Shown here in pieces: positions 41,248-52,944 of a stretch of DNA of 64,000 nucleotides (its first letter is position 1; each line of letters starts with the position of its first letter). The notes below the pieces were generated by a model. It did not search any database and had not been told where the DNA came from. It worked only from the letters and a program-made list of their open reading frames with translations. The DNA comes from Gracilariopsis chorda. Its lineage: Eukaryota > Rhodophyta > Florideophyceae > Gracilariales > Gracilariaceae. The translations under genes and the position numbers were made by a program. The stretch lies in assembly GCA_003194525.1 (NCBI GenBank), contig NBIV01000159.1, forward strand, positions 110,589 to 174,588, read 5' to 3'.

Positions 41248-44200
41248 TTATTCCAAATCGATGTTTTGAGCAATTCGACGTTGTCGTCGGGTCCCGGAAT
41301 TATGGAGTTCTTCGATGTACTTCTTTAGTATCACAGTTAGGCCTTGTTTTAACCAGTATAGAGATACCCAGTCGGCTTTTTCTTCGCTGAATCTTTTCCA
41401 TTTCACGAGTAGCTGTAGTAATCCGGCATTTTTTCGAATATCTTTGACCTCTTCTGTGGTTAAGAGTTCGTTTGCTTTATATGCCAGATGGTTTTTGATC
41501 TCTTGCCTTACATAGAAGTCTTTGTTACTGAAAAATTTCAGTCTGCGTCCGCAGACCCACTCTTTGTCGCCTGAAAGTAGATTGTCGACTTCGAATACGT
41601 AGTTGTCTCGACACAATGTAACTCAAAAAGGACCAAACCACTTAAGTTTTAGCTTATTTCCACCATGCATTTGCAGAGCACTGCGAAGAACGAAATCTCC
41701 TTCTGTGAAGTTTATCGGTCGGACTCTAGTCTTGAGTTTGTGCGCATCGACGGCGTATTTCCGTTGCTTTTTAGCCCGCTCGGCGCAGTCCCTTTGCAGC
41801 TTGGAGATAGAACTTTGTAGCCTTTCCAAGTTTCTGAGAGGAATTTTTAACTCCTTGTTGATTTTCCCATAGTCTTCAAATTCTTGTCCCTTACGATTGC
41901 AGACAGAGAACAATCTCTTGTAAGGCTAGTAAAAACGGTTAGCGGACAGTTCCCATTCAGTCTTCGAGTTGATGCATTGTTGAGGGCGGACGGGATGAGA
42001 GGTAAGATGGATGGCCATGCAGTGTGCGGCAGCTGTAATTCAGAAAAAATTGCCCGTTTTGTGCTCAGTACTTCACGACATACCACTTCTAGGGATCCGT
42101 TGCTCCACAGGCAGTACGGCAAAGTGAAGTGATGGTGCGCCTTCAGGGCCTCTTTGACTCGATTGATGAGTTGATTTTTGAAATGACTACCCTGGTCTGA
42201 TATCCAGCTCTTTGGTACGCCGGAGAATGCGAACCACTCCAGGAAACATGCATGCTACTGTAGTCTCGGCGTCGGCTTCTGCTGTGGCGTTTAACCACAC
42301 GTATCCTGAGAGGTCGTCTTTGAAGATGAGAACATAGAGTAGACCTCTTTCTCCCTTCTTCATGAAGCAAAAATCGAAGTGAATCATCTAGTTTGACTTA
42401 CTTGCCTGTAAGGCTTGCCCAAGGGTTCGCGGTACTACTGAGCCAGATTCAGTTGCTATGCAGTGGAAACAGGATTTGACGAACTGTCAAACGTCCTCTT
42501 TGAGCCTTTTCCACCAGAATAACTCAGCTATTGATACTTTTGTTGGCTCGTACGCTCTGTATCCCCCTCTAACGGTGTGCGCTGCAATCAGAATTCGAAG
42601 GCGGAGATGGGAATTGCAGTCGGGAATCCAGATTCGTCCAGAACGAAGTTTCCAAGGAGTGGTTGTTTTCAAGAGTTCCGGAGGGGCTTCGTTCTCGTAG
42701 TGGGACTGCGACCTGTCAATATCCTTCTCCATGGGCCAGTCGAGTTCGACGTTGAGAGTGGGGTTGATTGGGGCTACCATTAGAGCAATGATTTTTTCTA
42801 CACCAGTTGATGTCATGGTGTTCTTTGGATGCACCGCCCATCTCGTTAACATTTCCGCCCAAACGTTCTTCACGCCTGACACATGCTCGATAATGTATCG
42901 GAACGCGCTCAAATTCAAAGCCCAGCGCATAAATTTGTTCGCCATGTGTCGAGCAATCCCAGGATTTTGGCCGTAAGGGTCCTATATGTACACTAGATTT
43001 TCATGGTCTGTGTAGATCGAGGTGGTTCGACCGACTGTCAAGTACTTCATGCTACACATCGCTTCGACAATGGCGTATCCATCATTCTCGGGGACGCTCC
43101 ATCGCTCCGAAGCGCATTTAAATGCCCTAGAGAGAAAACAAATACGTTCGTGCTGCTGGTCCTCGACGGGTCTACCTTCTTCTTCTGCCGTAGATTGCGT
43201 GAGGATGGCCGACCAGTGGGAGTCGGAGGCGTCGGTGAATAGAAAGTTCTGGTAGCCTTTTCTGGGAAGTGACAGTCTGGTAGCTGCGGCTAGTTGCTAT
43301 ATCACCTTTTCAAATGCAATGGTGTGCCCGGTCCCCCACGAATCGCTAATGCGAATCTTCTCTACTGCTTTTTTGGTCCTCTTGCCAGCCTTCCTGTACG
43401 CATCCTCGAGAAGGTTGTGGAGCGGTTCGATTATCTTGGAAACGTTCGGGATTGAAGTTCTCCTCCAGTTCGTGGCACAAATGAGTTCCTGTGGTTCGCT
43501 ACCCATCTCGGGTTTCTGCATGTTCAGCAACGCATCCATATTGCGCGGATCAAAACTGACGCCTTCCTCCGATATGATACGGCCACAGAACTTGACTTCT
43601 TTGCAAAAGAAGCAATGTTTGGCGGGGTTGATCTTGAAACCCACTTCTTTGCAGACTTTTAGGAACGCTTCGATGTCTTCTAGCTGCTCGGCTGCCGACT
43701 TCGCGTACATGAGAAAGTCATTCACCCACTGTACCATGTGCTTCACCCTCTCGGTGAAGTGTTCGCCGGTCACGGACTGAAAGTGATTACCGGAGTCCGT
43801 TCCCCCTGTAACGTTAGCGTTCGGCAGTAGAATTCGTCTGGAGTGCTCCGATCTTCTGCAGTTGCTGGACCGTATGACGGATGAAGACTCTCTGGTTGGG
43901 CGCGTATCGTCTTTGTGCGCATCGGAAGGGCTTTTCGTTCGGTTTAAGCTTGATTGGAAATGGTCGTACCTGCACTGGGGGGTCCGGACCGAGCTTGATC
44001 CGAAAACAGTCGCTGTTTGTATGGAGTAGCAGCTTTAGTGTCTCTGCGCCTTTGGCTGGCATGCCATTCTCACTGGCATTGGCGACTGCCTTCTTTATTG
44101 CTTCTTGGATAGATGATCCCGAGTCGATTCCGAATCCCGCTTGTGAGCACTCTGGAGGTTCCACTGGGTCGTCGTCGCCGCCACTGTAGCTCAACCCCTT

Positions 44201-44728
44201 GAACGATGTCGAGGAAATTTGGATCGTATCTGCCGTTAGTTCCTCTTCTGACATCCCATCTATGGCCTCGCCTACGCTCTGCAGATGCTCTGCGAGGTCG
44301 AATCTCATGGATCTGAGCAACGGTCTTCACAAAAGTACCTCTCCCATGTCTTCATCGACGACGAGGAATTCTACGTCTCTGATGCAGACGGACAGGGCGG
44401 GGTTTGGCAATATGATGGTCAGAGACAGTTTGGTCCTTCCCGAAGCTGTGGAAACACCTGTCTGTCCCTTTCCCTTAAATGCAGGCTCGAGGGCCACTGG
44501 CCTCGCAAACCGATGGAACAAGGTATCTGGGTGCTTTCGACAGATTGCATCGAGTAAAGAAGAGGAGATTGCGGCTTTGTCGGCGCCAGAATCTCCGAGA
44601 CCTTCCGTTTGCACGTCTTTCAATAGGATTGAGTAACGCCCTTCTTCCTCACTCAGGATTGCATTAGGTGCAGAACGGAGAGAGTCGAGCTTTGCTTTCT
44701 TGTCGCGCTTCCTCTTCTTGCCGAGCAA
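41248..44728 (-). pseudogene. Element C protease and pol, several breaks and an RT deletion
   Basis: Protease (GLGDSGADKAAIS, 44327-44728), RT lead-in (FRIKLGPDPPVQVRP, 43814-44320), RT end (43297-43773), RNase H end and integrase zinc region (42487-42945), integrase core pieces (SNGSLEVVCREV near 42080) and a chromodomain-like end (LLVKWKRFSEEKADWVSLYW, 41248-41616) are all recognisable in different frames. Between 43814 and 43773 the RT jumps from its start to just before the catalytic box, so the palm core is missing. The box itself reads WVNDFLMYA with Asn in place of the first Asp. The enzyme cannot be functional. Confidence 0.8.
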
Positions 44729-44869
44729 TTAGTCTAAGAGCTGGTTTTGCTTCTCTTTGGGCGTGACAGGACACTTCTTGATCGGGTGGATGCCGTCACA
44801 CTCTTCAGTGTTTAGGCAGGACCTGTCCCAGATATCGCTGTACCCCTTATTCCATGGTGCACTCGACTA

Positions 44870-45607
44870 TTACTTCTTACCCAGCCGCTCGTGAACTGAG
44901 CGGTAGGTATTCTGGGTTTTCTTCGGTGGATGCTGGCTGCTGCTCTTCGTTTTTCCATGTCCGTGCTTGCGTTTTAGCTTCAGTGCTGCCGACTGGACAG
45001 CATTTACTTGGTCCGCAAATGTAGATAGAGTGTTGGCGAAGAACGTCAGGTTCCCTTTTTGCTCGGCGGTCCACATTGCCATCTTATCTCGGAGTAGTTG
45101 CTTGAGCTCCGGAGGTTCGACTTTGTGCACCAGCTTCGTGATCAGTTGCGTGTATCGATCCGTTTCCGTGATAACTTCTGAGGCATGGTGCTTGTCCAGA
45201 GCGAGGATAATGTCCACCACAAACTGTTCTGCAGTTCCAGCGGGGTCTCTAGGAAGTAGTTTGTATGTGACACGAGAAATGGCCTCTTCAACTCGATCGT
45301 TCAGGTCTCTCGAAGTATGTGCGAGGAGAGAGTCGAACCAATCCTTGACAGCTTTGTCTGTGGCCTCTTCTTCCTTCGATGCGCCGGCAATCCTGCCCAA
45401 AATGCACAGATTGTGCAAAAGCTTTGGCTTGATACACTGGCGGATAGACACGGGTTTGATTTTCTGGCTGGCTGGTCTGCCTGTTTTGATGTCGTCAACG
45501 CGTTCCCGATAAGAGGCGTAGACTGTCTCGAAATGGATGAGCTCGGGTTGCGTGGCTTTTTCCAGAGTAGGGGCCTGTATAGTGTTCACCAATCCGTACG
45601 CCGACAT
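44870..45607 (-). CDS. Element C gag
   Basis: 245 codons from the ATG at 45607, 42 bases inside the 5' LTR, and the frame is intact. It encodes a helical capsid-like protein (TVYASYRERVDDIKTGRP, AEQFVVDIILALDKHHASEV) with a Lys/Gln-rich basic tail. It is followed in another frame by a Cys-rich segment (CLNTEECDGIHPIKKC) like the knuckle of gypsy-2. Position and relation to gypsy-2 support the call. Confidence 0.65.
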   Translation of the reverse strand: MSAYGLVNTIQAPTLEKATQPELIHFETVYASYRERVDDIKTGRPASQKIKPVSIRQCIKPKLLHNLCILGRIAGASKEEEATDKAVKDWFDSLLAHTSRDLNDRVEEAISRVTYKLLPRDPAGTAEQFVVDIILALDKHHASEVITETDRYTQLITKLVHKVEPPELKQLLRDKMAMWTAEQKGNLTFFANTLSTFADQVNAVQSAALKLKRKHGHGKTKSSSQHPPKKTQNTYRSVHERLGKK

Positions 45608-45648
45608 TTTCTCGTTGCAACGTCACGATACGATTTGACAAAGCGCTT

Positions 45649-46010
45649 TTTTGGTCGCCTACGACGCACAGAGGAACTGAATGGGACTCAAATCTGGGCG
45701 AGAACGGCAAGAACACGGGCACAAGCCCTCAGAAGACTGTCTGAGGTTGCTCCCTTCCTCCAAGGCCATTTGGTCTTGAAGGTTGGGCTTTTGTTCTGCG
45801 CTCCAGTTCCGCACAGAGCCTCTCGCAGTCTGCTGCGTAGAGTTCTCTGTGCAGTACCTTCTGAAAGCCACCTACGACTTCGTAGGTTGCCTGCGCATAC
45901 TCTTTCAAAATCAAATTAATTCAATTCGATACTACATTGGGTAACGCTGGTTGCCCAATTGGCGTAGGCTGCATCAACTAACGCTGTCGAATATTCTCGG
46001 TGCATCAACA
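45649..46010 (-). repeat. Element C 5' LTR
   Basis: 362 bp. The inner end reads TTTTGG where the other copy has TGTTGG. It contains the small hairpin CCTACGACTTCGTAGG. Confidence 0.85.
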
Positions 46011-47681
46011 GCAGCCCGTCACTTTGTGTTTGACAATTCACGCTCTTCACCGATCACGACCCGATCCACTTTTTACAATCCAAGCACAAGCTCACCAGCA
46101 CACAGTGTCGCTGGATGGAAGAGATTCAGGAGCACACCTTTGAGGTCAAGAACGTGTTCGGCTCACGGAATATTGTTCCAGATGCACTCATCACCCTCCC
46201 TCATCACGTGTCTCCGCAGCTCCGCTACCTTACCGTTCAAATTTCTTGACTATATAATCGCGTGAAAGCTTCATACGCGCAGGATCGGCTCGCTTCAGAA
46301 GTCATAAACGCTGTTGGAGACAGTCGTGACACGTCGTCTTCATCACGGCACCGAATAGACTCACACTTCAAGTGGGTTAATTACCTTATAATTTGGACCG
46401 GAACTGGATCATTACGCTTCTAAGTTCCATCCGCCCCCTTGCAAAACGAAGTCATCACTAGCTTTCACTGCCTGGGCCACATTGGCGCTGACAAGACCTA
46501 TTTCTCAACTTCGAGAAGTAGTTACTGGCCACAAATGTCTGCGCACATTCTTAAGTTTGTGCGCAACTGTCGCGAATGTCTGTCGAACAAAGCACCAGGC
46601 TCAAATCAACAAAGACTTCTCCAGACTTACCGATATCAAACCGGTGCTGGGAGATTTTCACGTTTGACTTTCTCACAGAACTTCCGGTATCAAAGACTGA
46701 TTTCGATGCCGTCCTCGTATTCTCAGATCAGCTCTCGAAGCAAGCAACTTTTGTGTCAACGAAGAATACAGCCACCGCACAGGATACGGCGAAAATATTC
46801 GAAGCGCATCTGTTTTGTAAATACGGAGTCCCACATACATTGGTTTCTGATCACGTCCCAAAAGTTCTTTCTCGCTTCTGGAAGACCCTTACTCAGCTTC
46901 TCAACATCCTTGGAAACATTTCTTCCTCCGATCACCCCCAAACAGATGGCCTGTCCGAGAACCTGATGCGCACATCTTTCCAAGCCTCCCCCACAGACTG
47001 GGGCACCATGCTTCCTGATGTTGAATTTCAGTATAACTCTTCTCTGCATTGCCGTAAAAAAAGGCCCCTTTGAAGTTTCACTCGGCTATATCTCCCACAC
47101 ACACGTCACAAGAACGTTGGACCATTGCAAAGACTGCTTGCAGCACTCCATCGACTAGGTTGCGCCCAGAACCGCTATGATGAAGCTTACTCGCGAGCAT
47201 CTGGCTAGTGCCGTCGCAATCAGAAGTTCAATGCCAATCGCTTCGGTGTGGATGTTTCGTTCGAAGACGGAGATCTCGTGCTTCTCCGAGCGGATTCACT
47301 TTCCCTTACTCTACGTTCGTGGGTTCCATCAAAGAGGCAGCCGCGTTTTATTGGACATTTTCGGATCCGCAAAAGACTTGGCCCAGTGACATATCGCATT
47401 GAGCTCCCGCCAACTACGCATCGAGCGCACAATGTTGTGCATGTTTCAAAGCTAAATCGCTTATACTCTGACAAAAGGGCTGGTTGGTTATTGTAGTCGA
47501 CAATCATGGACATGTGGAACAAGAGGTATCTGCGATTTTGGCTGAGAAGCGCTTCAAGGGCCGTGCTTACTATTTGGTTCAGTTTAATGATGAATCTAAT
47601 GATGATGCTGTATGGCTTTCTCGAAACTCCTTACAGAACTGTGGCGAACTGTTGAAATCTTTTCTTTTTAACGAGACTTAG
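46011..47681 (+). pseudogene. Gypsy D pol, right part: RNase H end, integrase, chromodomain
   Basis: Coding resumes on the far side of element C with LFTDHDP, CRWMEEIQEHTFEVK, the integrase zinc region (GHIGADKTY to CRECLSN), and the core (TFDFLTELPVS; DHPQTDGLSENLMRT). Then come a segment like the end of gypsy-1 integrase (DLVLLRADSLSLTLR, GPVTYRIELPPTTHRAHN) and a chromodomain (LAEKRFKGRAYYLVQF, 47484-47681). Several frameshifts occur. No 3' LTR follows: the SINE-like copy begins about 16 bases later. Confidence 0.8.
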
Positions 47682-47697
47682 ATGAGGACAGTCCATT

Positions 47698-48320
47698 GCA
47701 ATACCCGCAAGGAAAAAACACTCCGGAGATGTTCGGGATCTTCTTCTCACGAGTTTAACCCAGTGTAAGAGCCCTTCTACGGATGACACGGCGAAGCCGG
47801 TTGTAAATCGGGGTCACCCTTCGCGACAAGCGTAGGGAGGTAGTTAGAAGCCGTTTTTCGGTATCGCTCCAAATGCGGCAGATGTGCACACGGTGGCGCA
47901 CACATGACGGTAAGTCAGTAAGACTCACGAAAGTGGGAGCTTCCCAAAAAGAGGAAAATGAAAGGAAAAGGAAAGGGAAAAGGAAAAGAGGAGAGAATGG
48001 AGTAGGCGTGCGACTCACGAGAGGGACTCGGGCGCGAAGCGGCAAGGCCGGATAAACCGCATACACGGGCAAAAACCACAACAGTGAGTAATATTATCCC
48101 AACTATGCGCTGTCTTGGGCGACCAAGGGGGTTGAGCGAGCCGTGTGCAACGGGATACCTCTCTGCAATGGAGTTTAGTACCGCCGAAGGCGAGAGCACT
48201 CAGAGCAAAGTGCTTGGAGTGGAAAACCCTTGTTGGGGAAGGTTAATGAGGTGCAGCGGCAATGGCCGCTGCACTAAGTAGAGTAGACTACCAAGTGTAA
48301 TAGCTAAATAAATAAATAAG
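47698..48320 (+). mobile_element. SINE-like element, copy 1
   Basis: About 620 bp similar over its whole length, in inverted orientation, to 50420-51037. Conserved blocks include TGTTCGGGATCTTC, CGGCGAAGCCGG, GTGTATGCGG, TTGTTGGGGAAGGTT and GCACTAAGTA. Near the 5' end CCCAGTGTAAGAGCCC resembles a tRNA A box, and GGTTGTAAATC about 40 bases later resembles a B box. The 3' end is (TAAA)n-like (CTAAATAAATAAATAAG). No coding frame. It contains a purine-rich run at 47946-47997. Confidence 0.5.
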
Positions 48321-48739
48321 TTGTATCTAGCCTGCTATCCACTACTGTGGTGTACCCGTGTAACACGCCCAGACTCCGTTGCTACGGGGCATCTGGCCAA
48401 GCCGTTGCCACGTGCACAATGCGATCCGTCGGCACAAGTATACCCTCTACTCATAAATGGGCAGCAACCCGGAATAACCGGAATGGCGATGAAGTGCCAT
48501 CGCGAGCGGTTGGACTTCAGATATCTTCAGCCAAGAAAAAGGAGCAAATGTAGCGCTACAAGTAATTTCACAGATACAAACGTAGATAGACTCACTCGTT
48601 TGACGTTACGTGCGGGGTAATTACTTCAAGGTCTCTTGAGCACTAGGTTGCTAGATTCTCGTAAGCTATAAAGCTCAGAGAGTTCTAGGCCTCTTTTTGC
48701 GAAGGAGGCCAGACTCCAACGCGGAAACTTAACATGATT

Positions 48740-48965
48740 CCTACTCATCGTATTACACATGCTTGCTACCTCAACTACAATATCAGAGTACATTGCGGTT
48801 TCAGAACGCTTGAAGGAGGTTACGTGGACGCGCAATATTCTTAAGGAATTGGGACTTGCCCGACCTTTCGAACCTGCAACTGTGCATGAAAACAACTCTA
48901 GGGTATTGGAATGAGCATCAGGTCATCGCACGGCAAAGCATGTCCAACTTAGTGTATCGCAGTGT
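48740..48965 (+). pseudogene. Copia RNase H fragment
   Basis: One frame reads ATSTTISEYIAVSERLKEVTW, then RNILKELGLARP, and after one stop ASGHRTAKHVQLSV. This is the end of a copia RNase H (TEAEY-like core and the KH motif). Confidence 0.65.
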
Positions 48966-50059
48966 GCCTTGCCCTCGTGTAAAAGCGAGAGGCATGGCCA
49001 TTACAGTGCAGCCGCACTGTTAGTTTAGAGGCCGTTCCCCTGAAGTTTTTCTATTTTGGCGGCACTGCCGCTCTGCACTTAGCGCCTCTCGGGCGCGGCG
49101 TGTTCATATGTGGCACCGGCCTTTGGGAGGACTTGTATCGCAATATCAGAACTGGGGTTCTGAAGCCACCAACACTCCGGCAGACTTTAGTTAGAAGCTA
49201 GAGCGTGAGCTCCGCACACTAATATTGCCGGTCGTTACGACAGCTGTCCTAAATTTAGTGTAATCTAATAAATAAAGTACCAAATGTACAAGTGTACACG
49301 CGCCTTCGTGCTGCAGCAGAGCGAACAGCATGCAGCGCCTGGCAGGAGGAGGTAAGCAGGCCCAGAATAGTTCGAATCTCGAGCTCGGTTCTATTTTTCC
49401 AACGAAAGTACCACTATTGTAAGATTCCCACCCCTCCTAAAGAACCAATCGTCTCATAGACGTACAAACACGTTTTCAGGCTCGTCACAAGACCTACAGG
49501 TCGATCGGTAAGATGGCATGGCTACGGAAAACGTGGGCTCAACCGCGACATTTGACCATCACCAGGATAAAAGCTTGTTTTTGCGTCGTCTACGACGCTT
49601 CGATCGAGAACACAATGGATTCCAAAAGAAGAGCTCAGTATCCCTGAGATTGGGTCAGAGCCCAGACGAGTACGTCTTCTACGGCTGCGCCATCTAGCAC
49701 TGAAAATAAGCGATGCTTAAGAACGGGAGTTTGCGTCCACACCCAAGTGTCGAGTTCGAGATACTAGGCCAGCTGTCTGCTCAGAAAGCGGGGTTTCCAG
49801 TAGTTTAATGTGCTACGTGACAGCAAAGCGGGGAATACCAATCACCAAACGTCGACCAGTGACGACCACTGAACCGGTAATACCCCGCGAGTAGAAGACG
49901 CGTGATAAAGCTCGACTATAGTTGTGCAGGGTGTAGCCTGTATTGTGGCGTCGACACGATAGTACAGATAACGTCTATTCTACCGAGTAGCGCATTGCGC
50001 TACACCTAGGTATCACTTCGTCCGCGAAAGTGTCGAATCAGGACTTAAAAGGCATAAAA
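48966..50059. other. Insertion of unknown kind inside the copia fragment
   Basis: No coding sequence was recognised. A GC-rich stretch ending in TCTAATAAATAAAG (49264-49277) looks like the tail of another short retroelement. The remainder shows nothing. The copia end resumes at about 50060. Confidence 0.35.
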
Positions 50060-50155
50060 ACTGCAGTTGAGAAGGGATTATCGTTGATATATTAACGAAA
50101 CCAGTTTTAAAAGACTGCCACAAGATTTTCAGGATCAGCTAATCGTAATGAAAGG
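50060..50155 (+). pseudogene. Copia pol C-terminus fragment
   Basis: EGIIVDILTKPVLKDCHKIFR matches the conserved DILTKPL motif at the end of copia RNase H. It is probably the continuation of the fragment at 48740-48965. Confidence 0.6.
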
Positions 50156-50419
50156 TGATCATGGCATTGAGGCGGACAATGTAAGATATATTGATTTTCC
50201 ATGAGACGCGTCACACACTCGCATTAGGGGTGAAGTGCAACGCTCTCAGGGATGGATTCTAGGTACTTGAACGCTTTCCCGATATTATCGGTTGTGTAGT
50301 GTGTATATAAACTACGCCCCACTATGGTGGATATGGACACGTGGGACACGGTTTTGGGTCAATTGGCGGTTGGCCACAGTAGTGGATGTTGCCACGAAAT
50401 GTGGAGTATTTTAGTTAGT

Positions 50420-51037
50420 ATTATTTATTATTTTCACACCCATTTCTGGAAAGCTAGTACTTAGTGCAACGGCGCACTGCCGTCGCACCAGTAAACCTTC
50501 CCCAACAAGGGACCCCAACCTGAGGAATTGGCTCTAGTTTTTGCCGCTTGCGCGCGTACTCTACTTCTCCTTGGAGGGAAACGCCGTAAACCACGGGACA
50601 TCTAACCCCTTTGCACATCTAAAGAAACCCATCACTGGGATTATAATTGTTCAAATCATATTGGTGTTTCGCCCTGTATACGGAGTCCTGTCCACCGGCA
50701 TTGCCGTATCTGCTCGTCGCTCTCGCGACCCACTTCGTCCTTCCTTCTTCCCCTTTTTAGGGTAGCACCTCCTGCTATCCGCGGCCCTCGTGTGCGCATC
50801 CGCTCACACTTCCCCACTTACGTGGAAACATACCTCTACTGAGGATCACACCCCGCTCACGCGGATACCGATTCTTCGCCTTCACCTCCCTGCGCGAGTC
50901 GCGACAGGTGTCCCTGGTCTTACAAACCGGCTTCGCCGTGACACCTCTGGGAGGGCTCTACCCAACTGGGTTCACCTCGTGAGAGGAAGATCCCGAACGT
51001 CTTTCGGTGTTTTTCCCCTTTGGGGCATTGCACCACA
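50420..51037 (-). mobile_element. SINE-like element, copy 2
   Basis: Inverted relative to copy 1. Its 5' end is at about 51037, where it truncates copia F inside the integrase. On the minus strand CCCAGTTGGGTAGAGCCC resembles a tRNA D-arm/A box, and the 3' tail reads GTGAAAATAATAAATAAT. Because the sequence is open in the copia frame for some codons, it adds a false C-terminus to the integrase ORF. Confidence 0.5.
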
Positions 51038-52852
51038 CATAATTCTCGTAGCAGTAATCACAGCTTCCCCCCAGAAGCGAGACGGGAGCCCGGCATGCCT
51101 AAGCATTGCCCTTACCATCTCCATGACAGTACGGTTGAATCGTTCAGCCACACCATTCTGCTGCGCCGTGTATGGCGCACTGTTCTCCCAGTCAATACCT
51201 TCAGAATTTAGGTGTTTGCAGAGCGCTACATATTCTGGTCCATTGTCAGAGTAGACAAGCTTGATCTTTCTCTCTGCTTTCCTTTCGAACTTCAGCTGGC
51301 AACACCTAAAGTGTTCAGTCAAGTCTTTCCTTTTCGCAAGGAGACGTACGTCCTTGTATCTTGATTTCTTATCAATAAATGACACAAAGTGCTTCTTGTC
51401 TGAAATACTTGCAATATGGAGAGGTCCACATATATCGGTGAAGATCACATCCACAATGCGAGCGATGTCTTGGCTTCTTTCTGACAGACTTCGGCGAGTC
51501 ATCTTCCCTTGGATACAAGGTAAAAAATTGGTGCCTAGTTCTGGTTTGTCATCCAAGTTCAATCCAAGTACTGTCTTCTTCCTAGCCATTTGGCAGATCC
51601 TTTGCTTCCCAGAATGGCCAAGTCTCTCGTGCCACAGTCGTAGCCCAGCAGGCTCTTTCACAACAAGTGCTCGGCGCTTTTCTATCTTGGTCCATAAACG
51701 ATACACTCCATCATTACGGAAAGCTTTGATTGCTTTCCCACGGCGCACAATGGAGCAACCAGATACGTCAAACTGGATTTGATAGCCATCATCTGCCAGT
51801 TCTGCGCATGAAATCAAGTTGCAATCCATATCTTCTACAAAGAGCACATTTGTTAGCTCCAAGGGCAGCTCAGGTCTGCCTCGTTGACGCACCCTCAGCA
51901 GTAGAGTTCCTCCCTCAGATGCTTATACACGCCTTCCATCGCCAAGGGCAATGGTCCTAGGTGGTACTAGGGTGAACTGCCCTGCCAAGGTACGGTCGCC
52001 AATTATGTGACAGGTAGCCCCGGAGTCAATTATGAAGCAGTGTTCTCTCTGGTGGGCAACCAAGGCCTGGTGTCTTCCAGAATTGTTGCCACTTCTTCCT
52101 TCTCTTTCGTTTTTCAAGGGACACTCTCACTTGTAGTGACCCTTCATCCCGCATCTGAAGCACTTGCCCTTCAGTTTGGCTTTCAATGCACGCTCCGTGC
52201 CGACTGGGGCTGTAACTGGCGACGTAATCTCCTTACTGTCTGTCGTCTTTGACTCGTACTCCTGCAGTAATCTAGCCGTTACCTTGTCCCATGAGAGATC
52301 ATCATCCGCCATTGTCTGTAGCGCAGAAATGACGGGTCCATAGGCACTATCTCCAGTACGTCCAAAGCTCGAGAACAAGATAGCAATCTGCATTGTTTCT
52401 TCAGTTGGACTACCCATAGCTTCCAATCTTGAGAACACAGATTCCAGCTCATCAACATAGTCCGACATCACTATACCCTCTTCGAAGCGTGACTGATGAA
52501 GCTTGGTCTGTAGCTGGACCCTGGTTGCTGTGTTCTCTGTGGCATATCGTTCCTTGAGCTTTCAATACATCAAAAATGGAGTTTTCCGTTCTGATGCAAT
52601 GGCACGCAGTGGTTTGTCCCCTAATGACTGGACCAGGTACATGCGCGCTTTCGAGATCTTGATCTTCATCTCATCTGAAAGAGCGTCCATGCTTCCGTCT
52701 ACAGACGGATCTTCAAGACCCACGTTCATTAAGTCTTTTGACTCCAGTAATGCCTCAATTCTCATCGTCCACAGCGTAAAGTCTTCATGGCGTCGAGCGC
52801 AAAACCGAGGGAGCTTCTTCACCATATCCTCTTCCATGTTGAAGTTTTCCAA
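51038..52852 (-). pseudogene. Copia F gag-protease-integrase
   Basis: A single reading frame from the ATG at 52852 with three internal stops and no frameshift: TGA 52562-52564, TGA 52127-52129 and TAA 51923-51925. Gag has the UBN2-like helical region and a CCHC knuckle (CFRCGMKGHYK) whose last Cys lies just behind the second stop. The protease site is HCFIIDSGATCHI. GAG-pre-integrase (LWHERLGH) is followed by the integrase core: Asp in VIFTDICGPLH, Asp in LVYSDNGPEY, Glu in NGVAERFNRTV. It stops being copia at about 51038, after FWGEAVITAT. Confidence 0.82.
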
Positions 52853-52944
52853 AACACAGAAAAATGGTTGAAGTGGAATATTGAGAGACGTCTGGACGGC
52901 AGGATCGATTGTTGACTGTAGTTGCCAGTGGGCGATGCTACTAC

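Larger units (their letters stand above)
40858..46010 (-). mobile_element. Ty3/gypsy element C (oomycete/alga type), decayed, inserted in gypsy D
   Basis: 5153 bp with two 362-bp LTRs (40858-41219, 45649-46010), ends TGTTGG and CATCAACA. LTRs differ at roughly a tenth of positions by eye, so it is much older than gypsy-1 and gypsy-2. No clean target duplication is left (GCTAC versus GCAGC). The coding strand is minus. Confidence 0.85.

Noticed and set aside
49360-49420. tRNA gene at GTTCGAATC
   Set aside because: The T-arm stem does not pair and no A box lies at the right distance.
50972-51037. C-terminus of the copia F integrase ORF
   Set aside because: These codons belong to the SINE-like copy inserted or joined at about 51038, not to copia.
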